Shown: positions 55,801-60,307 of the stretch, in pieces
Numbering within the stretch: position 1 is the stretch's first letter
Layout: each line of letters starts with the position of its first letter
NCBI GenBank assembly: GCA_949316235.1
Contig: OX438742.1
Span: forward strand, 9,800,815-9,864,814
DNA from: Oegoconia quadripuncta
Lineage: Eukaryota > Arthropoda > Insecta > Lepidoptera > Autostichidae
Direction of reading: 5' to 3'
DNA length: 64,000 nt
Made by a program: the position numbers and the translations under genes
The notes under the pieces: model-generated
What the model saw: the letters and a program-made list of their open reading frames with translations, nothing else
Told to the model about the DNA's origin: nothing
The model's database searches: none

Positions 55801-58275
55801 AGTTTTCTACGAAAAAGTATGAATAATATTTTCCTTTTATTGATCATCTAACATTCAAATGTACAAATTCAAAATGGCCGTTATGAAATAAAGTTTAACG
55901 ATGTGATTAACGGGACTTGAATATACGAATATAATATGTTACACATTTGCGAAGGTCTTTTTCTAAAACGTACAGTGTCGTCAATGCGTAGGCCCCAGCA
56001 ATAGTGGGGCACTGATTCATCTAATAAAAAATATTTTTCTTAATGGTGAAGGCCACGGCTAAATAGACGACAGTATTTATGAAGACCCTGAAATAACATC
56101 AAAAGCAATCAAAGTGAAATGCTCTAGTGCAGTGAAATGGTCTAGTCTAGAACGATTTTAAAATCTTTTAGCATATCAGATTAGAAACTGTTTTCGGATA
56201 TAAACTTAGATCTTTAAAATTAAAAGTTATGGCGCTTTCGTTTTTTGATCGTTTTGGAGAGGTCTCAGCACAATACTGAGCCATTTGTACCAAATATCAA
56301 ACTATCTATTTTTCAAGAACCTGTATAATAATTACACGAATTATCCATACTAAATGATATTTGATATAGCAATACTACCAGTCTTAATACCATAAAAAAT
56401 GGTAGTCAATAGTCAAGTCACGTGAGAAGAAGTATACTATCCAACAAACCATTACCACCTTGCAGGACCTTACCATGTTTTCCTCAATTTAGGTAATCCT
56501 GTACAAGGGAAACATATTATTGTATCCCGATGTAGATGAAATGAAGAGAAAAAATTTAGACTCCGTGCGGTTCCACGTTTCCCATTGTTCAAGCAACAGC
56601 AGTATAGGATGCACTATTTTGATTAACTAAGACAATTTTATCGTTGACGACCGAACCAGCCTTCAAAACAGTGGCGGGTTCGAATTTTGCTTAGGTTATT
56701 TGTGTATGGATGAGAATAGGTACTCGAGTCATGGATGTTTATACATACATGGTGTAAGAAAAGGAAGAAGTAAGTACGTTTATATAAGTTATACCAATGA
56801 AATTTGGATACGATGAGCGCAATAAAAGGCAAGACCAACTGACTTTGTTGTGACAATCGTGGTACAGCCCCCTGTATATATCCTAAACCATTTTTGATTA
56901 CTTATACATTTATGGGTTTAATGAAAATGATCTTGCACAACAGGTATATGTGAAGCATGTATCCATAAAGGAAATGTACTTAAAATTATTATTATTATAT
57001 TATAATAGATAAGTAAATCAATACTGGTATGTCTATGTCACAGTGTTGGAAGAGTTCATATTATTATTATTTTTTTTATAAAAAGCTGGTTGGGTGGACC
57101 GAAGATGTATCACGCGCACCCAGTAAATACCTATTCACTCTAGACTTGAATTATTGAATAGATTTATTCACAGTCAATAATTTGAGTCACCATTAGTTTT
57201 ACAAATTTATTTAAACTATTTTTAACATGAATAAATACCCCAATAAATCCCCTACAGGAACAAATGTTCTACTTTCCCAAAACTTCCAAAGAGTCCGATT
57301 AATTTTTCCAAAACGACTAGGTATTTCATAAAATTATTACTTATCTACCTCAGCTAACCTTTTATTCAATCCTGATAATAATGGGATTTGAAATATTTAA
57401 TTTTAAGGTTCCGTTCATACCTTAAACTACTCGTATCTGTAAATTTTCGGTCTTCGGTAAAGCAGCAACAATATGTGTTCAGTGGAAACGGCCCCTCAAG
57501 GCATATGACTTTAGAACAAACTGACTGACTCATCAAAACCGTTCTCCTTACGAAACACTCAAATTTATCTTTTTAATATATATTTATATATATATATTTA
57601 ATTAGTCTTTCACCAGCTGTTCACTAAATTAATTCATAATAGTAATTTTTTTAAGAGTATGGTCGTGTCACTCACGAATCAAAAATGTAAATACATAATC
57701 AAATATAGCCTACTTCACTCAAGTATACTTATTAATGAAGTATTCCTATTAGTGAAGGAATTTTCAGAATCAGATCCGTTGTTTCAGAGATTACCTTATA
57801 CAAATTTACAAATAAATAATTTTACCTCCTTATATATTAGTCTAAATAGATTGTGCACCTACTAGCTACCTCACATCCATGCTAATGGGTTTGAAATATT
57901 AAGTATTTCAGGAGCTACACTGTTATAACAATTTCAAAATATATACAGATGAACTATGTCTCACTATTAAGAAACAGTTTATTTTTTCTCCGCTAAAACT
58001 CTACATAAACTGTGTAAATTAATAATAACACTGAATTTGTAACTACATTATCGAAAAACACCTTAATTCTGAACTTAAAAACTTTTAAATCCGTAATTGA
58101 ACACGCAAAAAGTGATTTTTCTTTCGTTCGTCTCTAAATTATTATGAATAAATACGCATTTAAAATATGATTTTAAAGAATTTAACTTACCACTTTTGCC
58201 AACTCCAGGAGCGCCGACTAATACCAGTTTCATCTCGACATACGAATGCTTCTTCCGTCTTATCTTAGTAGTCAT
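19601..58275 (-). CDS. Ras-like small GTPase, RASL11/RERG type (five coding exons)
   Basis: Join on the minus strand 58275-58191, 23741-23685, 22264-22191, 20518-20342 and 19834-19601. That is 627 nt: 208 codons plus TAA. All four introns are GT-AG and phases agree (1, 1, 0, 0). The protein binds guanine nucleotide through a P-loop GAPGVGKS (residues 21-28) and NKAD (122-125). WADGVVVVYSITDRDSF (85-101) and HELCREI near the C terminus match the RASL11/RERG branch of the Ras superfamily. Divergences: Pro23 at the Ras Gly12 position, Arg46 at the Thr35 position, DLCPK (68-72) in place of DTAGQ, a degenerate G5 (EVATA), and no CAAX box, so no prenylation is expected. The family is implicated in growth control in vertebrates; here the role is unknown. 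The start was chosen because the P-loop begins about 20 residues in; an upstream ATG is out of frame. Intron 1 is 34.4 kb. Confidence 0.9.
20342..20518 (-). CDS. GTPase exon 4 (beta 4-5, NKxD)
   Basis: Acceptor 'tgtcattgttgtag', donor 'gtaagtgttt'. Fifty-nine whole codons encode WADGVVVVYSITDRDSF, then VKQHIQNDVPITLVGNKAD and MVHLRQ. NKAD is the guanine-specificity motif. Nothing else on either strand in this region looks coding. Confidence 0.92.
22191..22264 (-). CDS. GTPase exon 3 (beta 2-3, altered G3 motif)
   Basis: Acceptor 'ttgtttacag', donor 'gtaagtaacg'. With the base carried from exon 2 it encodes DSKYRQEVIVDG then DAVQFEILDLCPK, the beta2-beta3 hairpin of Ras proteins. The final DLCPK stands where DTAGQ is expected, so both the DxxG glycine and the catalytic glutamine are absent. 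Confidence 0.88.
22302..22445 (+). mobile_element. SINE-A, truncated and divergent
   Basis: In intron 2. Head 'ccacctccgtgcctccttg', B box 'gcgggttcaattccc', then 'gctaccatcttatctaagtc'. It ends after 'gcagcaatgta', lacking the 3' half. Confidence 0.65.
22502..22780 (+). mobile_element. SINE-C (tRNA-derived)
   Basis: In intron 2. Head 'tcggtggctcagcggttaag', B box 'gggttcgattccc', body 'ggtgaaggaaaacatcgtga' and 'catgcctgagaaataaaa'. The 3' end is 'atccctgcagtgggatg' followed by 'tttacgggctg'. Part of the tRNA-like head is deleted. Other copies are at 28514, 32350 and 63367. Confidence 0.85.
22800..23125 (+). pseudogene. RTE-like retrotransposon C-terminal relic
   Basis: In intron 2, directly after SINE-C. 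Plus-strand fragments read KILEWRPCIGN, then LIKVAGRRWTQAASNRSL and MGEAYY. This is the C-terminal pattern WRPRxGxR...KVAGxxWMxxAxxRxxWxxxGEAY of the same retrotransposon class as 6620 and 16730. Short deletions and frame changes are present. Confidence 0.65.
23227..23525. mobile_element. Candidate MITE rich in CTCAAG/CTTGAG motifs
   Basis: In intron 2. Opens 'aggcccgtattaataaacc' and closes with 'gcttattaatacttagtctc'. In between, 'cttgag' and 'ctcaag' recur many times on both strands. The opening resembles 11596. Ends are not proved. Confidence 0.35.
23685..23741 (-). CDS. GTPase exon 2 (helix 1, switch I)
   Basis: Acceptor 'ttttcattacag', donor 'gtgagtacac'. The 57 bases encode ALTVRFLTKRYIGEYDRRN plus the first base of the next codon. 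GEYDRR aligns with Ras switch I, with Arg in place of the invariant Thr35. It is too short to stand out as an open frame and was found by matching phase and family pattern. Confidence 0.88.
24198..24540 (+). mobile_element. SINE-A nested in SINE-B
   Basis: Head 'ccgcctccgtggctcaatgc', B box 'gcgggttcgatcccc', tail 'cttcacttaacatcaggt'. It is complete except that a tail-only insertion at 24369-24418 splits its middle. Confidence 0.85.
24369..24418 (+). mobile_element. 50-bp retroposed tail inside SINE-A
   Basis: The SINE-A sequence 'gcagcaatgttaatagc' is here split: 'gcaatgtt', then about 50 bases ending 'gtgcaataaatgataaat' and (AAAT)n, then 'aatgttaatagc'. The six bases 'aatgtt' flank both sides (24363-24368, 24419-24424). 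A polyadenylation signal followed by a simple tail identifies the extreme 3' end of a retrotransposon. Confidence 0.7.
25555..25745 (+). repeat. Dispersed repeat D, copy 1
   Basis: Reads 'aacgtcacgaccattatccc' then 'aaatggggtggtcagagat', later 'gacagggggtgagcc'. Copy 2 at 51425-51545 has the same blocks in the same order but lacks about 70 central bases. Non-coding. Confidence 0.65.
26700..26824 (+). mobile_element. Helitron-like non-autonomous element
   Basis: Contains 'gtttgtaacctcttcacgcc' then 'taaaccgattttgatgac' and ends 'cgcgggcaaaagctag' followed by T. A 3' CTAG next to T after a GC-rich stem is the Helitron end rule, and this wording is typical of the abundant lepidopteran family. 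Heavily deleted inside. Confidence 0.55.
27160..27412 (+). mobile_element. SINE-B, near full length
   Basis: Almost the same as the copy at 15882: head 'gaccgattggtgtagtgg', B box 'gcgggttcgaatcccgcg', and the 3' block 'gggactagatgattggtg' with a TTTA tail. Confidence 0.9.
27593..27817. mobile_element. hAT-like MITE, copy 1 (uninterrupted)
   Basis: Starts 'cagtggcgtgcaccg' and ends with an inverted 'gggcacgccac'. Interior blocks 'gtaggcagaatgataaaat', 'gctgtcttgacaatgcat' and 'acaatttgctagggtaggc' match the reverse complement of 43231-43721. No coding capacity. CAGTGGCG ends fit hAT-type elements. The target duplication is unclear here but visible at the other copy. Confidence 0.7.
28388..28440 (-). 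mobile_element. LINE 3' tail fragment
   Basis: 'atcatcatcatatcggccg' then 'aaatacgtccactgctgg' is the reverse complement of an RTE-style 3' end with a (GAT)n tail. The same words occur at 45716 and 63964. Confidence 0.5.
28514..28800 (-). mobile_element. SINE-C, near full length
   Basis: On the minus strand: head 'gtcagtggctcagcggttaa', B box 'gagttcgattccc', body 'ggtgaaggaaaacatcgtga', and 3' end 'atatccctgcagtggtat'. Confidence 0.88.
28952..29580 (+). repeat. Dispersed repeat E, copy 1
   Basis: Opens 'ggccaagtgcttgtcgagtc', with 'agggttccgtacttgccc' and, later, 'gaaggtaccctaaaaaaac' and 'cagacagacagacgg'. Copy 2 at 47456-47990 shares these blocks in order. AT-rich between blocks, non-coding, probably a decayed non-autonomous transposon. 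Confidence 0.65.
30960..31110 (+). pseudogene. RTE-like LINE 3' end
   Basis: 'gagtggagcccacgcatcgg' followed by 'ggggcaggcctatgttcagc' and a tail 'ctgatatgatgatgatga'. The translated EWSPRIGKR-like and GEAY-like remnants match the C-terminal region at 22800-23125. 5' truncated. Confidence 0.55.
31496..31560 (+). mobile_element. LINE 3' tail with oligo-A
   Basis: 'gtttgggggaggcctttgcc' then 'cagcagtgggacacgatagg' and 'ctaatt' followed by 11 A. It is an RTE-style terminal fragment. Confidence 0.6.
32350..32630 (+). mobile_element. SINE-C with internal deletion
   Basis: Head 'gtgggttgctcagcggttaa', B box 'gggttcgattccc', 'cctgcatgcctgagaaataa', and 3' end 'tatccctgcagtggaatg'. It lacks about 30 bases around the 'aaaacatcgtgagg' block. 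Confidence 0.85.
32775..32951 (-). mobile_element. SINE-B, 5' truncated
   Basis: The minus strand carries 'aatacgaacatttattctcg', 'agtacaagctttataag' and the 3' block with a TTTA tail. The tRNA-like head is missing. Confidence 0.7.
33600..34045 (+). mobile_element. Helitron-like element split by a LINE fragment
   Basis: Opens 'aattataaatgcgaaagttt', resumes after an insertion with 'gtttgttacctcttcacgc' and 'ggacagatttgggtgaaat'. It ends 'gacgaagtcgcgggtgtc' and 'agctag' next to T. The 3' CTAG and GC-rich stem fit Helitron ends. No helicase is encoded. Confidence 0.6.
33641..33835 (+). mobile_element. LINE C-terminal fragment nested in the Helitron-like element
   Basis: Reads WNSRPASVFTKSYNLRICK, then RVNRYLF and VARLWTDAYPVNH. 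The pattern WNxLPxxVF...FKxRVxRYL is the usual end of CR1/jockey-type reverse transcriptase polyproteins. 'gtatgt' lies on both sides, a possible short target duplication. Confidence 0.55.
34242..35589. mobile_element. 1.35-kb non-autonomous DNA transposon candidate
   Basis: Left end 'cagtggtccgatttattaaa' matches the inverted right end 'tttaataaaccggaccactg'. By eye the match is 24 of the first 28 positions, continuing weakly to about 50. The interior has no open frame of note and no SINE. CAGTGG-type ends hint at hAT, but an 8-bp target duplication is not evident. Its termini differ from the hAT-like MITE at 27593. Confidence 0.6.
35759..36046 (+). other. Unassigned 95-codon open frame
   Basis: Translation includes FDVGVQQKFRLFINQVQLQ and LASQHITKLAEALNQMGQY. 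It has no transposase or reverse transcriptase motif that I recognise, and its start and stop are not framed by clear splice sites. It may be a fragment of a mobile element gag-like gene or chance. Confidence 0.2.
36122..36250 (+). mobile_element. SINE-B head fragment
   Basis: 'cgaccgattggtgcggagg' and the degenerate B box 'gtggattcgcatcccgc', then the SINE-B body, cut at about 36250 where the Helitron-like piece starts. Confidence 0.65.
36252..36468 (-). mobile_element. Helitron-like element, 3' truncated
   Basis: On the minus strand it opens 'ctaactaatattataaatg' and 'tgaaagtttggatatttg', then 'aacaaaatgaaatttggtat' and 'ttttatcccgataaagtg'. The CTAG terminus is missing. Confidence 0.5.
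36654..37177 (-). other. Unassigned open frames
   Basis: Two adjoining minus-strand frames (about 37180-36971, then 36974-36654) could be one decayed gene joined by a frameshift near 36972. The second contains NPFSRVGGSLETLRKLC and SVLDPMHLGCLQNTERL. DPMHLG vaguely recalls a motif of some cut-and-paste transposases, but I cannot assign it. Confidence 0.25.
37178..37504 (-). mobile_element. SINE-A, divergent and interrupted
   Basis: Minus-strand head 'ctcctccgtgacacaatg', a degenerate B box, about 130 unrelated bases around 37300-37430, then the body 'gctatcaccgtctatcttac'. It is an old copy. Confidence 0.5.
37792..37910 (+). mobile_element. SINE-A middle fragment
   Basis: 'ggccagctaccaccattctt', 'gccaccaagcagcaatgt' and 'gagataagatagtcagcc' match the SINE-A body. 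Neither head nor tail is present. Confidence 0.6.
38356..38404. repeat. Perfect hairpin, 23-bp arms, 3-base loop
   Basis: The left arm starting 'cggggtaaacaaattag' (38356-38378) is the exact reverse complement of the right arm (38382-38404), with TCT between. Upstream 'ataatataaatgcgaaag' resembles the start of the Helitron-like repeats. Confidence 0.9.
38483..38690 (-). pseudogene. Mariner transposase 3' fragment
   Basis: The minus strand reads HPPYSPDL and then, after an internal loss, FSTVRRIFLEGLKKRERR and REKCIALKG. HPPYSPDLAP precedes the third catalytic Asp in mariner transposases, and WxKCIxLxGxY is their C terminus. The catalytic Asp segment itself is deleted. Dead fragment. Confidence 0.65.
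38884..41306 (-). mobile_element. Tc1/mariner-superfamily transposon with long inverted repeats
   Basis: The left arm (38884-39306) and right arm (40884-41306) are inverted copies about 423 bp long. Both begin 'tgtcccggagagaagtgacc' when read inward, and by eye they differ at only about ten positions. Between them sits one intact transposase gene (39541-40623) on the minus strand. The total is about 2.42 kb. No TA or other target duplication is obvious outside the arms, so the true termini may extend a few bases or the flank has mutated. High arm identity and an intact frame imply a recent insertion in GTPase intron 1. Confidence 0.9.
39541..40623 (-). CDS. Transposase, Tc1/mariner (IS630) superfamily, 360 aa
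   Basis: DDE/D transposase that would cut and rejoin the element through its inverted repeats in the nucleus. An N-terminal helix-turn-helix region (residues about 10-60) is followed by a second one (ISIRRIAIRLGITRMRVWRV, about 95-115). The catalytic core has LWTDEATF (first Asp), YFQLDGAPAHY (second Asp) and SPDLTPLDYYFWG (third Asp). By my count 40 residues separate the second and third Asp, longer than the 34 of classical mariners. The length is normal for the superfamily. The frame is uninterrupted from ATG to TAA and lies centrally between the long inverted repeats. It runs in the same direction as the host GTPase gene. Activity is plausible from sequence but unproven. Confidence 0.92.
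   Translation of the reverse strand: MSRLANLQPSHVADMHFVYGFCDGNARAAVAEYRRRYPNRVVLGYRSFIAVHRQMSEMGLRRRRNEPVQPAPAVRMDIDEQVLRLVTADPTISIRRIAIRLGITRMRVWRVLKKEGLHPYHYRRAQNLRDSDSIPRLVFCTWILRQHRLNPDFIKRVLWTDEATFTRAGITNHRNLFIWAAENPYAVRETSFQCEFSVNMWAGIIDDLIIGPFELPRRLTQEVMLNFLRNDLPQLLEDIPLLTRRHMYFQLDGAPAHYAQSVREFINENYPRWIGRGGPVAWPPRSPDLTPLDYYFWGYMKQKVYAVPIISRDQLKQRIDAAAAEIAQNHAEIRRTTLRMSFRALASITADGGHFENIIN
42017..42254 (+). mobile_element. SINE-A, 3' truncated
   Basis: Head 'ccgcctccgtgactcaatg', B box 'gcggcttcgatcccc', body through 'gataagatagccagtccccc'. It ends at 'aatgtgttggagttt' without the usual tail. Confidence 0.85.
42700..42775 (+). repeat. Dispersed repeat F, 5' fragment
   Basis: 'tttttacccgactgcctcag' then 'gaaggagggtaatgg' followed by a TGTG-rich run. 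Matches the start of the block at 3830. Confidence 0.45.
42955..43070 (-). mobile_element. Helitron-like internal fragment
   Basis: On the minus strand: 'gtttgttacctcttcacgcc' then 'taaacagctggacgaaatttg'-like sequence, as in 26700 and 33600. Both termini are missing. Confidence 0.5.
43231..43721. mobile_element. hAT-like MITE, copy 2, carrying an insertion
   Basis: Ends 'cagtggcgtgccc' and inverted 'ggacgccactg'. Flanks 'cgatgggg' (43223-43230) and 'cgttgggg' (43722-43729) form an 8-bp target duplication with one mismatch, the hAT size. Relative to 27593 it is inverted and contains 239 extra bases at 43374-43612. Confidence 0.8.
43374..43612. mobile_element. Unidentified 239-bp insertion with 16-bp target duplication
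   Basis: 'gagcattgctataaga' occurs at 43358-43373 and 43613-43628 without mismatch. The other MITE copy at 27593 lacks the insert, confirming the empty site. The insert has no poly-A on either strand, no tRNA-like boxes and no recognised frame. A 16-bp duplication points to LINE-type insertion rather than a cut-and-paste element. Confidence 0.75.
43904..44129 (-). mobile_element. 5'-truncated retrotransposon with 13-bp target duplication
   Basis: 'tagtgctgtcact' flanks both sides (43891-43903 and 44130-44142). The insertion starts with a T run then 'cgcggggaaatgc' and the shared family sequence 'gtaccgctcgcctgggtgac', as at 9749. It is about 60 bases longer than that copy. Frames crossing its borders are chimeric. 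Confidence 0.85.
44290..45715. other. Unique-looking stretch, nothing recognised
   Basis: Mixed composition, with no SINE head, inverted repeat pair or coding resemblance found on either strand. Confidence 0.5.
45716..45775 (-). mobile_element. LINE 3' tail fragment
   Basis: 'tcatcatcatctgatatga' then 'cagccgaaagacgtccactg' is the reverse complement of an RTE-style end with a (GAT)n tail, as at 28388. Confidence 0.45.
46205..47245 (+). pseudogene. Mariner transposase relic, frameshifted and 3' truncated
   Basis: Frame 1 (46380-46724) has EHYRAMILYDFKCRLKPEES, SKATVYRWYNEFRRGR and GRPSTAVTEENV, the mariner helix-turn-helix part. Frame 2 (46721-46978) has SRWVPHNLTDAQKQARVEW and ITGDESWIYQYDPETK (first catalytic Asp). 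Frame 3 (46975-47214) has INVEWYINKCLPEVF and LLLHHDNAPAHTA (second catalytic Asp). A last switch gives GHPPYSPDLAPF, where the match stops before the third Asp. So there are at least three frameshifts and a lost C terminus. The 5' flank 'ccactcagaaaattttgcg' may be part of the terminal repeat. Compared with the relic at 14060 its spelling is far better preserved. Confidence 0.85.
47364..47411 (+). mobile_element. SINE-A head fragment
   Basis: 'ggaggtcgcgggttcgatcc' plus 'ccagcggggtacat' is the B-box part of SINE-A. Nothing else of the element remains. Confidence 0.6.
47456..47990 (+). repeat. Dispersed repeat E, copy 2
   Basis: Opens 'ccggccaagtgcgtgtcggg' and shares 'taaccgtttagttgg', 'ttcaagataacc', 'gaggtaccctaaaaaa' and 'gacaaacagactgacc' with 28952-29580, in the same order. 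Confidence 0.65.
48080..48249. mobile_element. Foldback MITE family 1, copy 2 (deleted)
   Basis: Starts 'cagggtgaaatttaattcg' and ends 'gttcaaattcaccctg' next to TA. The internal part is a shortened version of 9267-9648 with 'agtatggaagtccaa' retained. The left TA is displaced by two bases. Confidence 0.75.
48864..49151 (+). mobile_element. SINE-A, near full length
   Basis: Head 'ccgcctccgtggctcaatg', B box 'gcgggttcgatcccc', 'gtccgcctgactagctacc', tail 'cttcagttaacatcaag'. Confidence 0.88.
49404..49492 (-). repeat. tRNA-like sequence, probably a SINE head
   Basis: The minus strand reads 'cggttcatcagttaaaa' as a poor A box and 'agggttcgagtcctacc' as a good B box. It has no valid acceptor stem or anticodon arm, so it is unlikely to be a functional tRNA. 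Confidence 0.4.
50805..50920 (+). ncRNA. 5S rRNA-like sequence (pseudogene or SINE3-type head)
   Basis: 'gtgaagttaagctatgtctg' and 'ggacgggtgaccagaag' resemble the internal control region of 5S rRNA (A box and C box) in the right order and at about the right spacing. The 5' third does not match well. It is likely a relic or a 5S-derived retroposon head, not a working 5S gene. Confidence 0.45.
51425..51545 (+). repeat. Dispersed repeat D, copy 2
   Basis: 'aacgtcacgaccattatctc', 'gggtggtcagagatatccc' and 'gacagggggtgagtcc' as in 25555-25745. Confidence 0.65.
51611..52274 (+). repeat. Tandem duplication, unit 1 (about 664 bp)
   Basis: Shares with unit 2 the blocks 'ttttgaagaacctatttttt', 'ccataaccaaaactgac', 'cgctgagaatcgaac', 'gaaattggggcaccgagctc' and 'caaaattgcatcgttctat', all in the same order. 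It includes a CGG run before 'gggcgaaattgg'. Divergence is moderate, so the duplication is not recent. No coding frame is seen. Confidence 0.85.
52275..53375 (+). repeat. Tandem duplication, unit 2, interrupted by a MITE
   Basis: Follows unit 1 directly. Without the 439-bp MITE at 52655-53093 it is about 660 bp and collinear with unit 1. Also ends in '(a)tgaggatataaa'. Confidence 0.85.
52655..53093. mobile_element. TA-flanked MITE with internal hairpin
   Basis: Termini 'ctggatcagttttttatc' and inverted 'aaaaaaactcatccgg' lie between TA dinucleotides (52653-52654 and 53094-53095). Arms are about 80 bp. Inside, 'ttttgtcaaaactatcatcg' is followed by its inverse, so the left 220 bp alone fold into a long hairpin and one arm sequence occurs three times. 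Unit 1 shows the empty site. Confidence 0.85.
54625..54770 (+). repeat. Dispersed repeat F, copy 2
   Basis: 'gtttttcgaatgtatgtatg', 'gcctaaacgggttgaccgat' and 'cgattcgtcttgatccctag', as at 3830 but less eroded. Confidence 0.5.
55311..55390. repeat. Perfect hairpin, 38-bp arms, 4-base loop
   Basis: The left arm 55311-55348 (beginning 'tttgagatctttttgcc') is the exact reverse complement of 55353-55390, with ACTA as the loop. No mismatch was found. It lies in intron 1, about 2.8 kb downstream of exon 1 in transcript direction, and is not part of any repeat seen elsewhere in this window. Confidence 0.92.
56646..56760 (+). mobile_element. SINE-B fragment, degenerate
   Basis: 'gacgaccgaaccagcc' with B box 'ggcgggttcgaattttgc', then 'gagtcatggatgtttatac'. 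The rest of the body is missing. Confidence 0.55.
58191..58275 (-). CDS. GTPase exon 1 (start, P-loop)
   Basis: Encodes the start methionine, a basic stretch KIRRKKHSYVE, the first beta strand MKLVLVG and the P-loop GAPGVGKS. It ends with the first base of Ala29 at donor 'gtaagttaaa'. The open frame continues past the donor for about 115 bases, but that part has no family resemblance. Exon 2 restores the Ras pattern. Confidence 0.9.
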
Positions 58276-58500
58276 GATGTGAGAGTTGGGGCTGCATGAT
58301 ACGCACGCGCCCTCGGGGCGTAGCGCGCGTACTGTGTTCTGCTCCGTGCACCCACCGGCCGCGCTAAAAATACATCAAGCGACAGCTCTGACAACGTAGC
58401 CACGAGTGGGTCAAGATCTGGCCAAGATCACCGCGTGTTTACGTCGGTTTCCTGACTATCCACGTGGCCATCACCAGGCTCTTGATCTTGCGGATAAACC
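58276..58500 (-). promoter_or_regulatory. Probable 5' UTR and promoter region of the GTPase gene
   Basis: Immediately upstream of the exon 1 ATG the sequence turns GC- and CpG-rich ('cgcgccctcggggcgtagcg' on the plus strand), in contrast to the AT-rich surroundings. An out-of-frame ATG about 22 bases upstream could act as a short upstream frame. The transcription start is not fixed. This assignment is by position and composition only. Confidence 0.4.
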
Positions 58501-59465
58501 GGAAGGACCAGCGCGACCCCCACTAGCAATGACCCCCACTTTCTATCTAATCAAAATTTTAATGGTAAATTAAAATTAAAATCTTAAATTTTAATGTGAA
58601 CGCACTTTGACCTTGAAGTTGTCTGACCCTCAAATAAAAAAGTTTAACAAGCCGTTTTCGACTTTGTTTTCTTATCTGTATAGATACCGGCTTGATATAA
58701 TCTCAGAAAACTATATTCTATGGTACACCATAGAACTGTATACAGCAAGACGTTTAAAATTCAATCCCGCTTACAACTCAATTTGTTCCGCGATAAGAAA
58801 GGAAATAGACAATTTTAAAATTGACCTCCAGCCGGCGAGACACTAACTTTATTAATGGCTGATGAAGTACCGATTGGTCTCAATTATTAGTTCTGTTTTA
58901 GATTTACATCGTCATAGGAAAAAATCTATTCACTATCAAGGTTAATTTCAAAAAAAAGATATTATAGAACCGATACATAGAAGCGATATATATGTAGAAC
59001 CATTTCGCTAAACAGCAAATCTGGTGAATTAAAATTCAGATGCGTACTTTCTGTCTACTTTGAATCAAACAAACACTTTTTTTAATCTGTCGTATTCTAA
59101 ATGGTTTGACCATTCGGTATTCAAAATTTAAAACTTTTCGAAAGCGAATCGAACGATCGACGAATCGATACACACGTAACATACGGACACAGACTTACTA
59201 TAAAGGTTAATCCATAATACGGGGACAAAAACACATTCGCCATTTGAAACTTTCTGAAACCGAATGGATAGACTACCGAACGACTTGAATCCTTTAATCT
59301 GCTCTTTCTTTTTATATTTCCTCAGCGGTCCTCACCGTCATTAATTATTAATTCCTTGTCTATCTTATTGCTTTACTAAATTGTTTATCTCTTTTATTAT
59401 TTATTCATAAGGTACTCCTAACGTTTGTATTATTTTTGTTATGTAGTGTATCCATCTATACTATA

Positions 59466-59732
59466 CAGGGTGAAATTTAATTCGTGTAATTTTCGGCTGA
59501 ACTCGGCTATGATTCCTAGTGGAAATTAGTTCGTAATCAGGAGTGGAGTTACCAGTCGAAAATTGTTAGACTTCCATACTAAAGGTGGTTTCAGAATGGG
59601 TTACTTTGTATACTCGTAGGTAATATAAATTTTTTTTGATCGAATTCGGCTATGGTTCCTTAAGGAAAGTTATTCGTAATAAAGAGTAGCGTCGCCAGTT
59701 ATTGGAAATTAAATGAATTAAATTTCACCCAG
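59466..59732. mobile_element. Foldback MITE family 1, copy 3 (267 bp)
   Basis: 'cagggtgaaatttaattcg' at the left and inverted 'gaattaaatttcacccag' at the right, flanked by TA at 59464-59465 and 59733-59734. Interior 'gtcgaaaattgttagacttc' matches copy 1. Confidence 0.85.
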
Positions 59733-59787
59733 TATGTATAAATATGTTTTTAATTTTTTACTTACTTTTTCCCCTTAAATTCTTTCT

Positions 59788-60110
59788 TTAATTAGTCTGG
59801 GGGCCAAGGTAGCCATAGAGTTACCTAGGGCACCGTCTACCTACAGTAGGCGCCGTGTAGAGTACCACTGTTGATGCTGTCTTACAGGAGTTCCAATGGG
59901 AGGAGTGCGGAAGTGGAACTGTTAAATTAGTTGGGGTCCAAGGTAGCAATATAATCACATAGGGCACCGCCTACCCTCAGTAAGCACCTTGCAGAGTACC
60001 ATTGTCGATCCTGGTTTTTAGGAGTTACAGTGAGAGGAGTGCGGTAGTGAGATCTGTTAGGGCACAGCCTACTCTCACTAAGAGAAAGTATAGACCACAC
60101 TTGTCAGTGT
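59788..60110 (+). repeat. Tandem repeat, about 135-bp unit, 2.3 copies
   Basis: Unit 1 (59788-59921) and unit 2 (59922-60056) share 'ccaaggtagc', 'tagggcaccg', 'tgtagagtacca'-like and 'gaggagtgcgg' blocks in order. A partial third unit begins 'ttagggcacagcctactctc'. It sits just upstream of a TATA-like motif. Confidence 0.8.
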
Positions 60111-60244
60111 TTTTAAGCCGCCCCTATACTCTTAGCCATATGTGATGAAAAATGCGAGTTGGGCGCCGTGGGAGATGAGACAGGGGCGTGGAATCCGGGC
60201 CTATTGGTCCAGCAGACTTGCTCAGGTGATGACGAATAAACAGA

Positions 60245-60276
60245 TATAAATAGGGGTAGTTAGCTTTTGTTAATCA
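60245..60276 (+). promoter_or_regulatory. Candidate TATA box and initiator
   Basis: 'tataaatag' at 60245 is followed, 31 bases from its first T, by the A of 'tcactc', close to the arthropod initiator TCAKTY. Spacing is canonical. Whether it is used is unknown; it could belong to a solo LTR-like sequence together with the adjacent tandem repeat. Confidence 0.35.
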
Positions 60277-60307
60277 CTCGCACAGATTATTACTATTAGG
60301 TAAAAAC

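Noticed and set aside
58075..58190. Extension of the exon 1 reading frame beyond the P-loop
   Set aside because: A strong donor 'gtaagttaaa' follows GAPGVGKS, and the Ras pattern resumes in frame only in exon 2 at 23741. The extension is intronic.
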